From assembly GCA_001805445.1 (NCBI GenBank), contig MHGF01000003.1:312429-360027 (forward strand): 47,599 nt of DNA, in the 5' to 3' direction. A model generated the notes under the pieces. It was not told the origin of the DNA, searched no databases, and saw only the letters and a program-made list of their open reading frames with translations. This DNA comes from Omnitrophica WOR_2 bacterium GWF2_43_52 (GTDB lineage: Bacteria > Omnitrophota > Gorgyraeia > Gygaellales > UBA12090). Numbering within the stretch: position 1 is the stretch's first letter; each line of letters starts with the position of its first letter. A program made the translations under genes and the position numbers. Positions 16,274 to 23,825 of the stretch are shown here, piece by piece.

Positions 16274-16944
16274 CGTAAATCATCATACAATAATTTTATC
16301 TTCTCTAAAGGAAATCGCAGCCAAAACAAGGCATTTATCAAACTATAAAGAAGCGATGTTTTAACGACGCCTTTTTTATCCCATCGTCTTGGAGATGTGA
16401 AAATCCTATCCGGCAGCACTGCGGTTTTGCCTACCCTTTTCAACTGCTTTGAGAAGATCACATCCTCCATGATAGGGACTTCTGGAAATCCGCCTATTCT
16501 TAAGAATATATCCCTTCTCACAAACATTCCCTGATCTCCATAAAAAACTTTCGTTATTGCAGCTCTTGCATTGCCAAAGCCTTCGATGAATCGGTATATC
16601 TTTCCAGGAGCATCTATTCTTTGCCTAAGACAACCGCCAACACACCTCCCATCTTTTATACAGTTTTCTATAGAAGATACCGCCTTCGGTGAGATGATTG
16701 TATCGGCATGCATGAAAAGCAAGATATCTCCCTTTGCAATACTTGCTCCTTTATTCATCTGTCTAGGGCGCCCTTTCTTGGAATAACAGCCACATCCATA
16801 ACGTTTGGCACACTCGGCGCTCTTATCGATGCTGCCGCCGTCAACAAAAATAAGTTCCGCGTGCCTTGACAGGGCATGGAATTGAATAGAATTTTCACAG
16901 AGTATTTTTTCTTCATTATAGAAAGGAACAATGATTGTTATCAT
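16270..16944 (-). CDS. Arsenosugar-type family 2 glycosyltransferase (TIGR04283-like)
   Basis: 224 residues, GT-A fold. MITIIVPFYNEEKIL at the start, FVDGGSIDKSAE, GRPRQMNKGASIAKGDILLFMHADT (about 77-101, DxD-like HAD), GGCLRQRID, YGDQGMFVRRD, GGFPEVPIMEDVIFSKQL and TSPRRWDKKGVVKT. These match the TIGR04283 glycosyltransferases found with ArsS/ArsM in arsenosugar loci. Here it heads a run of four genes ending with ArsS-ArsM. The likely role is attaching a sugar, but acceptor and donor are not visible. No clear Shine-Dalgarno sequence precedes ATG 16944. Confidence 0.88.
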   Translation of the reverse strand: MITIIVPFYNEEKILCENSIQFHALSRHAELIFVDGGSIDKSAECAKRYGCGCYSKKGRPRQMNKGASIAKGDILLFMHADTIISPKAVSSIENCIKDGRCVGGCLRQRIDAPGKIYRFIEGFGNARAAITKVFYGDQGMFVRRDIFLRIGGFPEVPIMEDVIFSKQLKRVGKTAVLPDRIFTSPRRWDKKGVVKTSLLYSLINALFWLRFPLEKIKLLYDDLR

Positions 16945-16971
16945 AACTATCGCATTGCGTACGCGTTAAGC

Positions 16972-17008
16972 ATAAAGGCCTTCGTCAGCTCCCAGCCAAC
17001 GAAGGCCT
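16972..17008 (-). terminator. Hairpin after His-rich protein gene (probable terminator)
   Basis: Minus-strand AGGCCTTCGT and ACGAAGGCCT form a 10-bp perfect stem with a 13-nt loop, followed by TTTAT. The T-run is short, so termination may be partial, allowing read-through into the glycosyltransferase operon. Confidence 0.6.
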
Positions 17009-17055
17009 CTCTGTACTATGATGGCAATTTATAGCCCGTCAGCAGTTTGTTAAAT

Positions 17056-17526
17056 CTATTTGGAGCCGCCAGCCACCGGGATACGATTATCTTTCGCATC
17101 ATACGTATAGCGCTCTTTTCCGCCTACCTTATGAACCCTGACATCTACGACAGAAAGGTTTCCATCCTTAGATTCCACATCCAGGTCTAAGTCTAGCATC
17201 TCCTGGGATTCTGTGTCTTTAAAATCGGCGCAGGAATAATAATAATTTCCCGTCTTGCCCACCCGCTCGTGGACTTTGATAAGAGATAGCTTTCTGGTTT
17301 TTCCTGCCTCTTTATCATAGACATCCAAGGTTCCTGTTTTCTTTGACTCTTTCGCAACATACTCGCTCATAGCCGCGCGGATCTGCTCTGCTGATGGTTC
17401 CGAAACCTTGACTCCATCATGCTCATGGCCACCGTGTTCCTTGCCACCGTGCTCGGCCGCAGGAGATATACCACAAAAATATCCCATACATGTGAAAATA
17501 AACAAAAAACATATCACCCTTTTCAT
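17056..17526 (-). CDS. Secreted His-rich protein
   Basis: 156 residues with a signal peptide ending SPAA. The mature N-terminus EHGGKEHGGHEHDG holds five His in 14 residues, suggesting a periplasmic metal-binding tail. A compact domain follows: EQIRAAMSEYVAKESKK, YDKEAGKTRKLSLIKVHERV, YYSCADFKD and DVRVHKVGGKERYTYD. Similar His-rich, CADF-containing small secreted proteins occur in Omnitrophota-like genomes (from memory), with no assigned function. GGAG lies seven bases before ATG. It is 62 bp downstream of the transglutaminase-like gene and upstream of the arsenosugar locus; a role in metal(loid) handling is inference. Confidence 0.75.
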   Translation of the reverse strand: MKRVICFLFIFTCMGYFCGISPAAEHGGKEHGGHEHDGVKVSEPSAEQIRAAMSEYVAKESKKTGTLDVYDKEAGKTRKLSLIKVHERVGKTGNYYYSCADFKDTESQEMLDLDLDVESKDGNLSVVDVRVHKVGGKERYTYDAKDNRIPVAGGSK

Positions 17527-17588
17527 CTCACCGCTCCTTTCTTACTTTTGTTATTAGAGAGATGCGCCTTCGGCCATCACATCCTCAC

Positions 17589-18566
17589 TTATTTCAACTC
17601 CTTAAAAGAGACTCTAAAATCCACATCCTTAAATAGTGACCCGTTAACTTCTACATAGGGATACACAAAAAAGTTGACAGGCTCCCTGTTTCTGGCGTTT
17701 TTAAGCACTATATCTCTTCCCGTGGTAACGGCGAATCTGTTTTCGTCGATGTGGCCGAAGAAATAATCTCTTTTCTCAGGATGCTTATATGCTTCAGAGG
17801 CATCGAGCGGAATCCAACCCCTGGCTTTTATGTAGAACGCTGCCCAACAATGATATCCTTCGATTTCGCCTTCCTTCTTGCCCTCAGGGACGCGAAAGCC
17901 GATTTCGAACTTAGCCGGTATACCTAAAGAGCGCGCTAAAGAAATGAATAAAGAATGCCAATCTGTGCACATTCCTTTCTTATAGTGTAAGGTGAGCAGG
18001 CTATTTCCAATACCGCATACTTTTGGATCGTCTCGTGCATAGCTATAGTTATCGATAAGATAATCATAGATGGCTTTCGCCTTCTCTAAATCGCCGGCCT
18101 TGCCTGCGGTTATTTTTACCGCCAGCTCTTGTATCTGGCCATCGATCGGCACGGTCTTATCCGGCTTGAGATAACGCGATAGATCTTTTCTATACTGTGG
18201 TGTTTCTTCTGAGGCGCCGCGCTCTTTTCTCTGGATTTTATATGATACAGCTATTTCTTGCGGCCTACGGGCTTTAGCATTTTGCTTCGACCTAAGATAA
18301 AGAATTTTATTTCCATATTTCTTTTCGGTCAGAAAATTCGCGGCTAAAGGACTTTTTAAATTAAGGCCGCCCACTGTTTGCCATTCATCATTGGAAGGAA
18401 TTGGAATCCAGATTTGCACATCATCTATTTTTACGGAAGGAGATTTCAACAAGAGCCGTTCTTCTATAAAGAACACACGCTCTCTCACGGAGAGTAAAGC
18501 GGAGGATTTATTGCTTAATAAAACAACGCCAATAACTGCTGCACATAACACTACAACGCTCTTCAT
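17589..18566 (-). CDS. Secreted transglutaminase-like cysteine protease-fold protein
   Basis: 325 residues, signal peptide of about 23 residues (MKSVVVLCAAVIGVVLLSNK). The transglutaminase core has the Cys-His-Asp triad: Cys200 in GMCTDWHSLF, His239 in GYHCWAAFY and Asp255 in WIPLDASEA. Such bacterial proteins act outside the cytoplasm as peptidases or amide-modifying enzymes; the substrate is unknown. The N-terminal 120 residues form a beta-rich domain with IWIPIPSNDEWQ, common in this group. A TATAAT lies eight bases before ATG and no Shine-Dalgarno sequence is visible, so the mRNA may be leaderless. Confidence 0.9.
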   Translation of the reverse strand: MKSVVVLCAAVIGVVLLSNKSSALLSVRERVFFIEERLLLKSPSVKIDDVQIWIPIPSNDEWQTVGGLNLKSPLAANFLTEKKYGNKILYLRSKQNAKARRPQEIAVSYKIQRKERGASEETPQYRKDLSRYLKPDKTVPIDGQIQELAVKITAGKAGDLEKAKAIYDYLIDNYSYARDDPKVCGIGNSLLTLHYKKGMCTDWHSLFISLARSLGIPAKFEIGFRVPEGKKEGEIEGYHCWAAFYIKARGWIPLDASEAYKHPEKRDYFFGHIDENRFAVTTGRDIVLKNARNREPVNFFVYPYVEVNGSLFKDVDFRVSFKELK

Positions 18567-18574
18567 AGCATAGT

Positions 18575-18580
18575 ATTATA
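18575..18580 (-). promoter_or_regulatory. -10 box TATAAT eight bases before start codon (leaderless candidate)
   Basis: TATAAT then ACTATGCT then ATG. Normal spacing puts transcription start within about two bases of the ATG. The -35 region (TATGCT) is weak. Confidence 0.5.
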
Positions 18581-18684
18581 CAGCAATTCATAGGAGGAGC
18601 ATAGAAATTTTAAGTTTATGGAGGACTATCCGGCTAATCGGAGGGATCTTTACCGGGCACCCTTCTTTCAGTAGGCGCGGGTTT

Positions 18685-19401
18685 TTAGTTGCCGCATAAT
18701 TGTTCTCGCGTAAGATCCCGCAAACGATTATACTCGGCAGGCAAATATACCGATGTATCAATCGAGGGCAGTACTTTTATCAGGCAAGAAATCCTGGTCG
18801 TAAATCGCCAGCTTCCTTTTGGGATAGCATCTCTTGTTCCCTGAATAAGAATAGGCAATATCGGGACTTTTTCTTTTATAGCTAATTTAAACGCTCCGTT
18901 CTGGAATTCTCCCACTGCCGCGTCATTGTTTCTTGTGCCTTCGGGGAAAAATGCTACTGAAATGCCGTTACGCAGCCACACGGAAGCTTCCTTGTAAACC
19001 TTCTTTATGCTTGAAAATTTACTGCGCCTTAACCTGATGTGTTTAGCAAGCAGCATATTCCATCCCAAGACAGGGATCTTAAAGAGGCTTTCCTTGGCAA
19101 CCCACTTAAACTGCATCTTGGTCTTATACATTAATACAATATCAGCCAGACTCTGATGGTTTAATACGGCAACGTATGCTTTGTTCTGGTCAATATTGTC
19201 GAGGCCATAGACCTTTACATCCCAGTATGGGTTTAGCGCGGTAACTGCGTCAGTCCACCAAAAACATTGGGCGTGCGTAAATTTCCGCTTCCTGTCAAAA
19301 GGAAACAATAGTACTGAGACAAGCGCCATGACAAAAAATAATAAAATTGTCAGGGAAACTATCACAAACCAGACGATTATCGAGAGTAGTGTTTGCCTCA
19401 T
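18685..19401 (-). CDS. 1-acyl-glycerol-3-phosphate acyltransferase (PlsC family)
   Basis: 238 residues. An N-terminal membrane segment (about 5-35) anchors it to the inner membrane. The HX4D catalytic motif is NHQSLAD (His82, Asp87), block II LRRSKF, block III FFPEGTRNND (151-160) and block IV VPILPILIQG. It transfers an acyl group to lysophosphatidic acid or a related lysolipid in phospholipid synthesis. Single gene, separated from the helicase by a repeat element. Confidence 0.92.
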   Translation of the reverse strand: MRQTLLSIIVWFVIVSLTILLFFVMALVSVLLFPFDRKRKFTHAQCFWWTDAVTALNPYWDVKVYGLDNIDQNKAYVAVLNHQSLADIVLMYKTKMQFKWVAKESLFKIPVLGWNMLLAKHIRLRRSKFSSIKKVYKEASVWLRNGISVAFFPEGTRNNDAAVGEFQNGAFKLAIKEKVPILPILIQGTRDAIPKGSWRFTTRISCLIKVLPSIDTSVYLPAEYNRLRDLTREQLCGN

Positions 19402-19429
19402 GCTCTATCCGTAGAATTTTCTGTGTTTA

Positions 19430-19563
19430 CCCCGTTAGAAAGCCCCGTCCCGTTACAAAGAGGCTTTGTAACAGGACACGCCATTTATGGCGGGGATGAA
19501 AGATATGAAAGTTTAATTCCTTATAGAAAGGGCGGGGTAAAAGCCCCGTCCTTTCTAACGGGG
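19430..19563. repeat. 134-bp palindromic element with 13-bp perfect terminal inverted repeats
   Basis: CCCCGTTAGAAAG (19430-19442) faces CTTTCTAACGGGG (19551-19563). Inside are GTTACAAAG/CTTTGTAAC and CGCCATTTATGGCG hairpins and GGCGGGG/CCCCGTCC arms. No ORF is present. It lies one base after the helicase stop codon. It resembles folded IS200/IS605-type ends or non-autonomous derivatives; origin inferred. Confidence 0.75.
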
Positions 19564-19564
19564 T

Positions 19565-20806
19565 TTATTTTTTGCCGGAAAACTTATCTTTTTGCCTGTT
19601 TTTATGCCACGTCGGTTTTGCTGGGAGGGAATCATTCTTGGATTCTATAAATTCCTCAGGGGGAACCTCAGGATGCTGTGACACAGGAAGCGTAGACCTG
19701 ATAATCTTTTCTATATCGCGCACATCGCGGCTCTGTTCAGGCGTTGCAAAAGAAACCGCGTGCCCCCGCTGGCCCGCCCTGGCTGTTCTGCCGATGCGAT
19801 GCACATAATTTTCGGCGTCTGACGGAAGGTCATAATTAATTACCAGTTCTATACCGGTTACGTCAATACCTCTAGCGGCAATGTCGGTAGCGACAAGCAC
19901 CTTATACCTTCCTGATTTAAAACCGTCCAAGGCCTCCCGTCGCTGGCTCAGGGAGCGGTTAGAATGCATCTCCGCGGCGCTATAGCCCATATCCTTAATT
20001 GAGCGCATAATCTTTTGCGCGTTATGCTTCGTGCGGGAAAATAAAAGAATCGCGCCTTTATAGTGCGCCAGCAGCTTACTCAAAAGCTTAAGCTTTGCCT
20101 CTTTTTTTACAATAAATAATTCCTGGGTAACATGCTCCGCGGTTGTCCCGGAAAGAGCAATCTCTACAGACACAGGAAGTTTCATATGCTTAGCAACTAT
20201 CCCCATAATCTCTTTGGGCATAGTCGCGGAAAAAAGCATGGTTTGCCGCGCTTGCGGCAGAAAACGTAAGATCTTATCAATCTGCAAAGCAAACCCCATA
20301 TCCAGCATACGGTCCGCTTCATCGAGCACGAGCATTACTACTTCTTCCGGCAAAAAATTCCATTGCCCCATATGGTCAATGAGCCTGCCTGGAGTCGCAA
20401 TCACTATCCGAGGTTTCCTGCGCAAAACCTCAACCTGTCCCTCCATCGGCACCCCTCCGATAAGGCAAGCGGTCAGCATCCCAAAAGCTCGGGCTATTTC
20501 CTTAAAGGCCTCATCGATTTGAATAGCCAATTCACGGGTAGGCGCAAGGACCAAACCAATCCCTTTTTTTTGCTCCAGAAGCTGAACCATAGGTATGGCA
20601 AATGAATGCGTCTTGCCGGTCCCGGTCTGCGCAATCCCGATAATATCTTTGCCTTGGATTGCCAGAGGGATTGCCTTTTCTTGTATCGGCGTAGGAACTT
20701 TGAACTTTATGCGCTCTAAAGTGTCCAGAATCTTCGGGGCAATGCCCAATCCGTAGAAACTTCGCCCAGATTGGCCATCCCTTTGCGCATAACTGTTTGT
20801 ATTCAT
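19565..20806 (-). CDS. DEAD-box RNA helicase (RhlE-like)
   Basis: 413 residues with all core motifs: Q motif VPTPIQ, motif I AQTGTGKT (59-66), Ia PTRELAIQ, Ib TPGR, II DEAD (162-165), III SAT (193-195), V ATDIAARGID and VI HRIGRTARAG. A short basic tail (PTWHKNRQKDKFSGKK) likely binds RNA. It unwinds RNA using ATP. The start is 14 bp after a tiny zinc-finger gene that follows two cold-shock genes, so it is probably the last gene of a cold-shock operon. RhlE-like is assigned by motif similarity; CsdA-like function is possible. Confidence 0.95.
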   Translation of the reverse strand: MNTNSYAQRDGQSGRSFYGLGIAPKILDTLERIKFKVPTPIQEKAIPLAIQGKDIIGIAQTGTGKTHSFAIPMVQLLEQKKGIGLVLAPTRELAIQIDEAFKEIARAFGMLTACLIGGVPMEGQVEVLRRKPRIVIATPGRLIDHMGQWNFLPEEVVMLVLDEADRMLDMGFALQIDKILRFLPQARQTMLFSATMPKEIMGIVAKHMKLPVSVEIALSGTTAEHVTQELFIVKKEAKLKLLSKLLAHYKGAILLFSRTKHNAQKIMRSIKDMGYSAAEMHSNRSLSQRREALDGFKSGRYKVLVATDIAARGIDVTGIELVINYDLPSDAENYVHRIGRTARAGQRGHAVSFATPEQSRDVRDIEKIIRSTLPVSQHPEVPPEEFIESKNDSLPAKPTWHKNRQKDKFSGKK

Positions 20807-20820
20807 TGCCTTATACGTCC

Positions 20821-20970
20821 TTATGCCTTGGAGGCCTTCGGCTTATCTTCACACGTAACCTGGCCAAGATGGACATGGCAATATGCCGCATAATTATACA
20901 TACTCAGTATGTGTTTGCAGTGAGGGAATTTGCATTTCCTGCCTTTAAGCGAAGTCTTGATTTTTTTCAT
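20821..20970 (-). CDS. 49-residue zinc-finger-like protein in cold-shock operon
   Basis: Short gene with ATG 20970 and TAA at 20821. The basic start MKKIKTSLKGRK is followed by CKFPHCKHILSMYNYAAYCHVHLG, that is C-x4-C-x12-C-x2-H, a plausible zinc knuckle. It lies 11 bp after a cold-shock gene and 14 bp before the DEAD helicase, with tight same-strand spacing. Size, charge and position suggest an RNA- or ribosome-associated factor; no named family was recognised. Confidence 0.7.
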   Translation of the reverse strand: MKKIKTSLKGRKCKFPHCKHILSMYNYAAYCHVHLGQVTCEDKPKASKA

Positions 20971-20981
20971 GATATGCTTGT

Positions 20982-21188
20982 TTATTCTTTGACGATAGAC
21001 ACCTTAACAGCGCGGGGGCCTTTGGGGGAATTTTCAATCTCAAACTCTACGCTCTGGCCGTCCTTAAGGGCATCAAATTGCGCGTCGACCAGGCTGCTCT
21101 GATGGAAAAATACTTCTTTTCCGTCAGTATCGCAGATAAAACCAAACCCTCTTTCCTGCACTACTTTTTTGATCTTTCCGGTATGCAT
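20982..21188 (-). CDS. Divergent cold-shock domain protein
   Basis: 68 residues with the cold-shock fold: GKIKKVVQERGFGFI (RNP1 ERGFGFI) and EVFFHQSSL (RNP2), ending SPKGPRAVKVSIVKE. It is less conserved than the other two Csp proteins (Trp of KWF replaced by Val). ATG 21188 lies 80 bp after the preceding csp, likely in the same transcript, and is followed after 11 bp by the zinc-finger gene. Confidence 0.92.
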   Translation of the reverse strand: MHTGKIKKVVQERGFGFICDTDGKEVFFHQSSLVDAQFDALKDGQSVEFEIENSPKGPRAVKVSIVKE

Positions 21189-21268
21189 GGCACATCCTCT
21201 CTACCCGCCGGCCTTACTGCCTTTTAATAATGAGCTAAAACTTATACTCCGGCTGGAACTATTCCTGG

Positions 21269-21469
21269 TTATATTTTGGTAACTTTTACGGCCTGATATC
21301 CTTTGGGGCCTTTTTCAATCTCAAACTCTACTTCCTGGCCTTCAGCTAAAGACTTAAAACCTTCGCCTTGAATAGATTTATGATGCACAAAGACATCATC
21401 GCCTGATTCAGGGGTAATAAATCCATATCCTTTCTGATCGCTAAACCACTTCACTTTTCCTCTTGCCAT
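21269..21469 (-). CDS. CspA-family cold-shock protein
   Basis: 66 residues from ATG 21469 (MARGKVKW). A TTG six bases upstream is less likely because GGAG is nine bases from the ATG. RNP1 KGYGFI and RNP2 VFVHH are intact. It is a close paralogue of the csp at 6240, sharing most of SDQKGYGF and GFKSLAEGQ. It leads an apparent operon csp-csp-zinc finger-DEAD helicase, transcribed from TTGACA-17-TAAACT at 21592-21620 through a hairpin-rich leader of about 115 nt. Confidence 0.95.
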   Translation of the reverse strand: MARGKVKWFSDQKGYGFITPESGDDVFVHHKSIQGEGFKSLAEGQEVEFEIEKGPKGYQAVKVTKI

Positions 21470-21512
21470 TATCAAGATCTCCTTTCTTCAAAGCAATACA
21501 ATCCACTGGACT

Positions 21513-21567
21513 AAAAAACCAACAAACCGCATAGGTTAGTTAACTTCCACCTATAGCCTGGTTTTTC
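21513..21567 (-). promoter_or_regulatory. Hairpin in leader of cold-shock operon
   Basis: Nested inverted repeats on the minus strand: AAAACCA/TGGTTTT outside and ATAGGT/ACCTAT inside. The segment CTAACCTATGCGGTTT nearly matches one in the csp leader at 6549-6582, so a shared cis-acting RNA element is likely. Confidence 0.6.
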
Positions 21568-21591
21568 CTAATCTTTTTTTTATTATCCCTT

Positions 21592-21620
21592 AGTTTACTC
21601 CTGCTATCCGCTTTTGTCAA
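21592..21620 (-). promoter_or_regulatory. Promoter of cold-shock operon, TTGACA-17-TAAACT
   Basis: TTGACA at 21615-21620, 17-bp spacer, TAAACT at 21592-21597. Confidence 0.87.
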
Positions 21621-21772
21621 ATGTTACTTTTCTAAATCCTTCTTGCTCCGTATGCCGCAGGGCACTAAACCTATCCCTGTCCTTATGATATGGTACTGAG
21701 CACTATACCCTATACATACAGGTTTTTAACAAACATCGGCAAGAATTCATAATCAAGGAAACAATATCAAAT
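21621..21772. other. Gap with no gene seen
   Basis: Between the cold-shock promoter and the next terminator. No ORF with a ribosome site is visible. Short stretches such as CCTATCCCTG recur from the csp leader near 6571, but no clear structure was identified. Confidence 0.4.
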
Positions 21773-21807
21773 AAAAAACCGCAAGGCCGAGCATCCTGTC
21801 CTTGCGG
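21773..21807 (-). terminator. Intrinsic terminator of CxxC protein gene
   Basis: CCGCAAGG and CCTTGCGG form a perfect 8-bp stem with a 13-nt loop, followed by six T. It lies 50 bp after the stop codon. Confidence 0.9.
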
Positions 21808-21856
21808 TTTTGGACTTCTACACTCTTACTCTACTTATTGCATCACTCTGTTACAG

Positions 21857-22030
21857 TTAACGGCCTTCGTTCTTGCGCTTTGAATAACAATCCTTGCAGT
21901 ATATCGGACGATCCTCTCTAGGTTTAAACGGCACCTCACACTCTTTTTTGCACTCCGAGCAAACTGCTTTGTGCATCTCTCGTGGGCCGCCAAATCCACC
22001 ACCACCACCACTACTACCTTGATACCTCAT
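21857..22030 (-). CDS. Small CxxC-x17-CxxC zinc-ribbon protein (copy 1)
   Basis: 57 residues. A Gly-rich start (GSSGGGGGFGG) is followed by REMHKAVCSECKKECEVPFKPREDRPIYCKDCYSKR. The two CxxC pairs (CSEC and CKDC) are spaced as in the CxxC-x17-CxxC family, predicted to bind zinc; function unknown. AGGAGG precedes ATG. It has its own promoter (22075-22102) and terminator. A near-identical paralogue is at 23826-23990. Confidence 0.9.
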   Translation of the reverse strand: MRYQGSSGGGGGFGGPREMHKAVCSECKKECEVPFKPREDRPIYCKDCYSKRKNEGR

Positions 22031-22074
22031 GCTTCCTCCTTTTATTTCTGCTAATAATTTAGCTTTGAGTTATA

Positions 22075-22102
22075 ATTATAGGGCTTTTAAAAAAGATTGC
22101 AA
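22075..22102 (-). promoter_or_regulatory. Promoter TTGCAA-16-TATAAT of CxxC protein gene
   Basis: TTGCAA at 22097-22102, 16-bp spacer, TATAAT at 22075-22080. About 40 nt of leader with AGGAGG follows. Confidence 0.8.
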
Positions 22103-22144
22103 GTATTTCTTTATTCTTTATTCTTAGGCGGCATGGTCAGAAGA

Positions 22145-22351
22145 TTACGCAACGATACTGATTTGCTCTTGGCCAAATTCCACGGAATCTCCCGCTCGCA
22201 GCTTTCGGCGAACGCGGGTCTCAACGTGCCCATTGATCTTGATCGAACCCGACTGTATACATTGCCTGGCATGGGCTCCGCTTGCAACAAGATGCAGAGC
22301 CTTGAGCATATTATCCAATTCAACAAACTCAGCTTTTAGTTGAAAATCCAT
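22145..22351 (-). CDS. S4 RNA-binding domain protein (YbcJ-like)
   Basis: 68 residues, a single S4 domain: ELDNMLKALHLVASGAHA, then IQSGSIKINGHVETRVRRKLRAGDSVEF, the classic S4 signature. ATG 22351 has AAGGTGG five bases upstream; a GTG at 22360 is an alternative. YbcJ-like proteins bind structured RNA, possibly rRNA. The gene overlaps the end of the uracil-DNA glycosylase gene by 23 bp, so the two are coupled. Confidence 0.9.
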   Translation of the reverse strand: MDFQLKAEFVELDNMLKALHLVASGAHARQCIQSGSIKINGHVETRVRRKLRAGDSVEFGQEQISIVA

Positions 22352-22997
22352 ACCTGCCACCTTTATTGTGTTGTGGAAAATTAAACGCTGGATGTTTAAT
22401 AATATGCCTCAAAGCTCGCTTAAGCAAACTTTTGCCCGGCTCCTTGCGGTGCCAGGGTGAAGCGCCTGAAGGATGAGGCAAAGGGATCACATCAAAGCAA
22501 TGCCCATCGCGGATTACTCTAAATTTACGGCCGATGATCTGATCAAGCTTTTGCAAAGGAAGGAATTGTTCGATAGCCAGCTTGCCGACAGGTATAACCA
22601 AAGCCGGCTGCAGAATTTTTAGCTCGTGATTAAGCCACGCACTGCAATTAAGCACTTCCTCCGGTGACGGCACCCGATCCCCTCCCGCAGGGTTCTTTCC
22701 AGGAAAGCACCGGCACACCGCGGCCATATATAAGGAAGAGCGAAACTGTTCTTCACTCATTCCCGCGGCTTCATTAAACCAACGAAAGAGCGTCTTACCC
22801 GCGGTCCAGGCAAATGGCCGGCCTATTTTTGGTTCCTTATCCCCAGGCGCCTGCCCCACCAGCAGGATTTTGCTTACGACCGCCCCACCGCTAACCACCG
22901 GCGGATACATCCGCGGACACAACCGGCATTGCCGCAACTTTTTAACATGCTCAGTAAGTTCTTTTGCAATATTAAAAAAACAGTGTCGTTTCTGCAT
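22329..22997 (-). CDS. Uracil-DNA glycosylase superfamily protein (Fe-S type)
   Basis: 222 residues. Motif A is GQAPGDKEPKIGRPF (48-62), close to the GEAPGxxEDxxGxPF of Fe-S UDG families 4/5, and the motif B region is PLPHPSGAS. CRLC (Cys24, Cys27) and VCRC (near 94-96) supply four Cys that could ligate the 4Fe-4S cluster. It removes uracil or related deaminated bases from DNA. The divergent APGDKE (family 4 has APGxxE) and DRVPSPEE hint at the family 5 (UDGb) side. Assignment to a numbered family is tentative. Confidence 0.88.
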   Translation of the reverse strand: MQKRHCFFNIAKELTEHVKKLRQCRLCPRMYPPVVSGGAVVSKILLVGQAPGDKEPKIGRPFAWTAGKTLFRWFNEAAGMSEEQFRSSLYMAAVCRCFPGKNPAGGDRVPSPEEVLNCSAWLNHELKILQPALVIPVGKLAIEQFLPLQKLDQIIGRKFRVIRDGHCFDVIPLPHPSGASPWHRKEPGKSLLKRALRHIIKHPAFNFPQHNKGGRYGFSTKS

Positions 22998-23124
22998 AAC
23001 TACAATAACTACATCATGTTATGACTTAATGTCTATCTTGATATATTGCCATATCACAACTTGACTTAAAAAATATGACTACTCTATCACAAGAGTTCGG
23101 CTCTCGGAATTAATGAGCCTTCTT

Positions 23125-23180
23125 AAAAACAAAGAAAACATCTGCTTTGCCTGGCTGTAGCGCACAAAGCACAGATGTTT
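23125..23180 (-). terminator. Intrinsic terminator of small lipoprotein gene
   Basis: AAACATCTG/CAGATGTTT (9 bp) plus CTTTG/CAAAG (5 bp) stem with a two-base bulge, then TTTTC and a T-rich tail. It lies about 70 bp after the lipoprotein stop. Confidence 0.85.
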
Positions 23181-23252
23181 CCATCTTTAACAACTACGTG
23201 ACTTTCAAATGAATACACTAAGAATGCTCACCCTTTGCTGCCTTAAGAGGGA

Positions 23253-23381
23253 TTACTTTTTTGTCGCCTGATAGATCCCGTAAGCCGCCGCCGCGCTAAC
23301 CGCTGTGCCGATCACTGCGCACCCGGAACTCAATAAACACAGCAGGATAATCATAATAAAACCGCATGTTTTCTTAAACAT
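23253..23381 (-). CDS. 42-residue lipoprotein
   Basis: ATG 23381 with GAGGAGG five bases upstream. Sequence MFKKTCGFIMIILLCLLSSG is followed by Cys21 in the lipobox LSSGC, then AVIGTAVSAAAAYGIYQATKK. It is a tiny membrane-anchored lipoprotein with an Ala/Gly-rich mature part of 22 residues. Such mini-lipoproteins are common and uncharacterised. It has its own terminator. No functional neighbour is evident. Confidence 0.82.
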   Translation of the reverse strand: MFKKTCGFIMIILLCLLSSGCAVIGTAVSAAAAYGIYQATKK

Positions 23382-23471
23382 GAAAACCTCCTCATAGCAG
23401 GTAAAAATGTAACGGTGGCATCAATCGTGTTTTTGTTATAGGAGCACTTTGCTGCCTCTATCCCAACTAAC

Positions 23472-23825
23472 CTATCGGGGCCTTTTCTTCATTTTTACTT
23501 TTGATTTAACTACCGGGCATAATACATCCGCAAGCGGCGACAATTTCCCGTTTTCGTATGGGAATTCTTTACAGTGAGCCGGCTTCAAATCATAGTCGAC
23601 TTTGTGAATAGAGCAAAGCCCCTCTGAGGTAAGAAAAGAACACTGATTATCTTCCCAACTCGTCCCAACTTTATATCCGGAAGGAAAATCTTTGTCCTTC
23701 TCAAGATGATAAAAGTCACCCTTTAATCCGAGGACCAGTATTTTTTTGGCTTCTTCCAGATCTACCCATGCCCCAAAATCGCAACAAACATTCTGCTCCT
23801 TGCATTTCAAGCAATTGATATCCAT
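23472..23825 (-). CDS. YkgJ family cysteine-cluster protein
   Basis: 117 residues. Cysteines are arranged as CLKCKEQNVCCDFG (5-18), then CSFL, LCSIH, HCKEFP and LCPVV, the YkgJ-type metal-binding pattern (probably Fe-S or zinc). Function unknown. The ATG follows the stop of the CxxC gene with no intervening base (TAA-ATG), so it is translationally coupled to that zinc-ribbon protein. Confidence 0.9.
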   Translation of the reverse strand: MDINCLKCKEQNVCCDFGAWVDLEEAKKILVLGLKGDFYHLEKDKDFPSGYKVGTSWEDNQCSFLTSEGLCSIHKVDYDLKPAHCKEFPYENGKLSPLADVLCPVVKSKVKMKKRPR

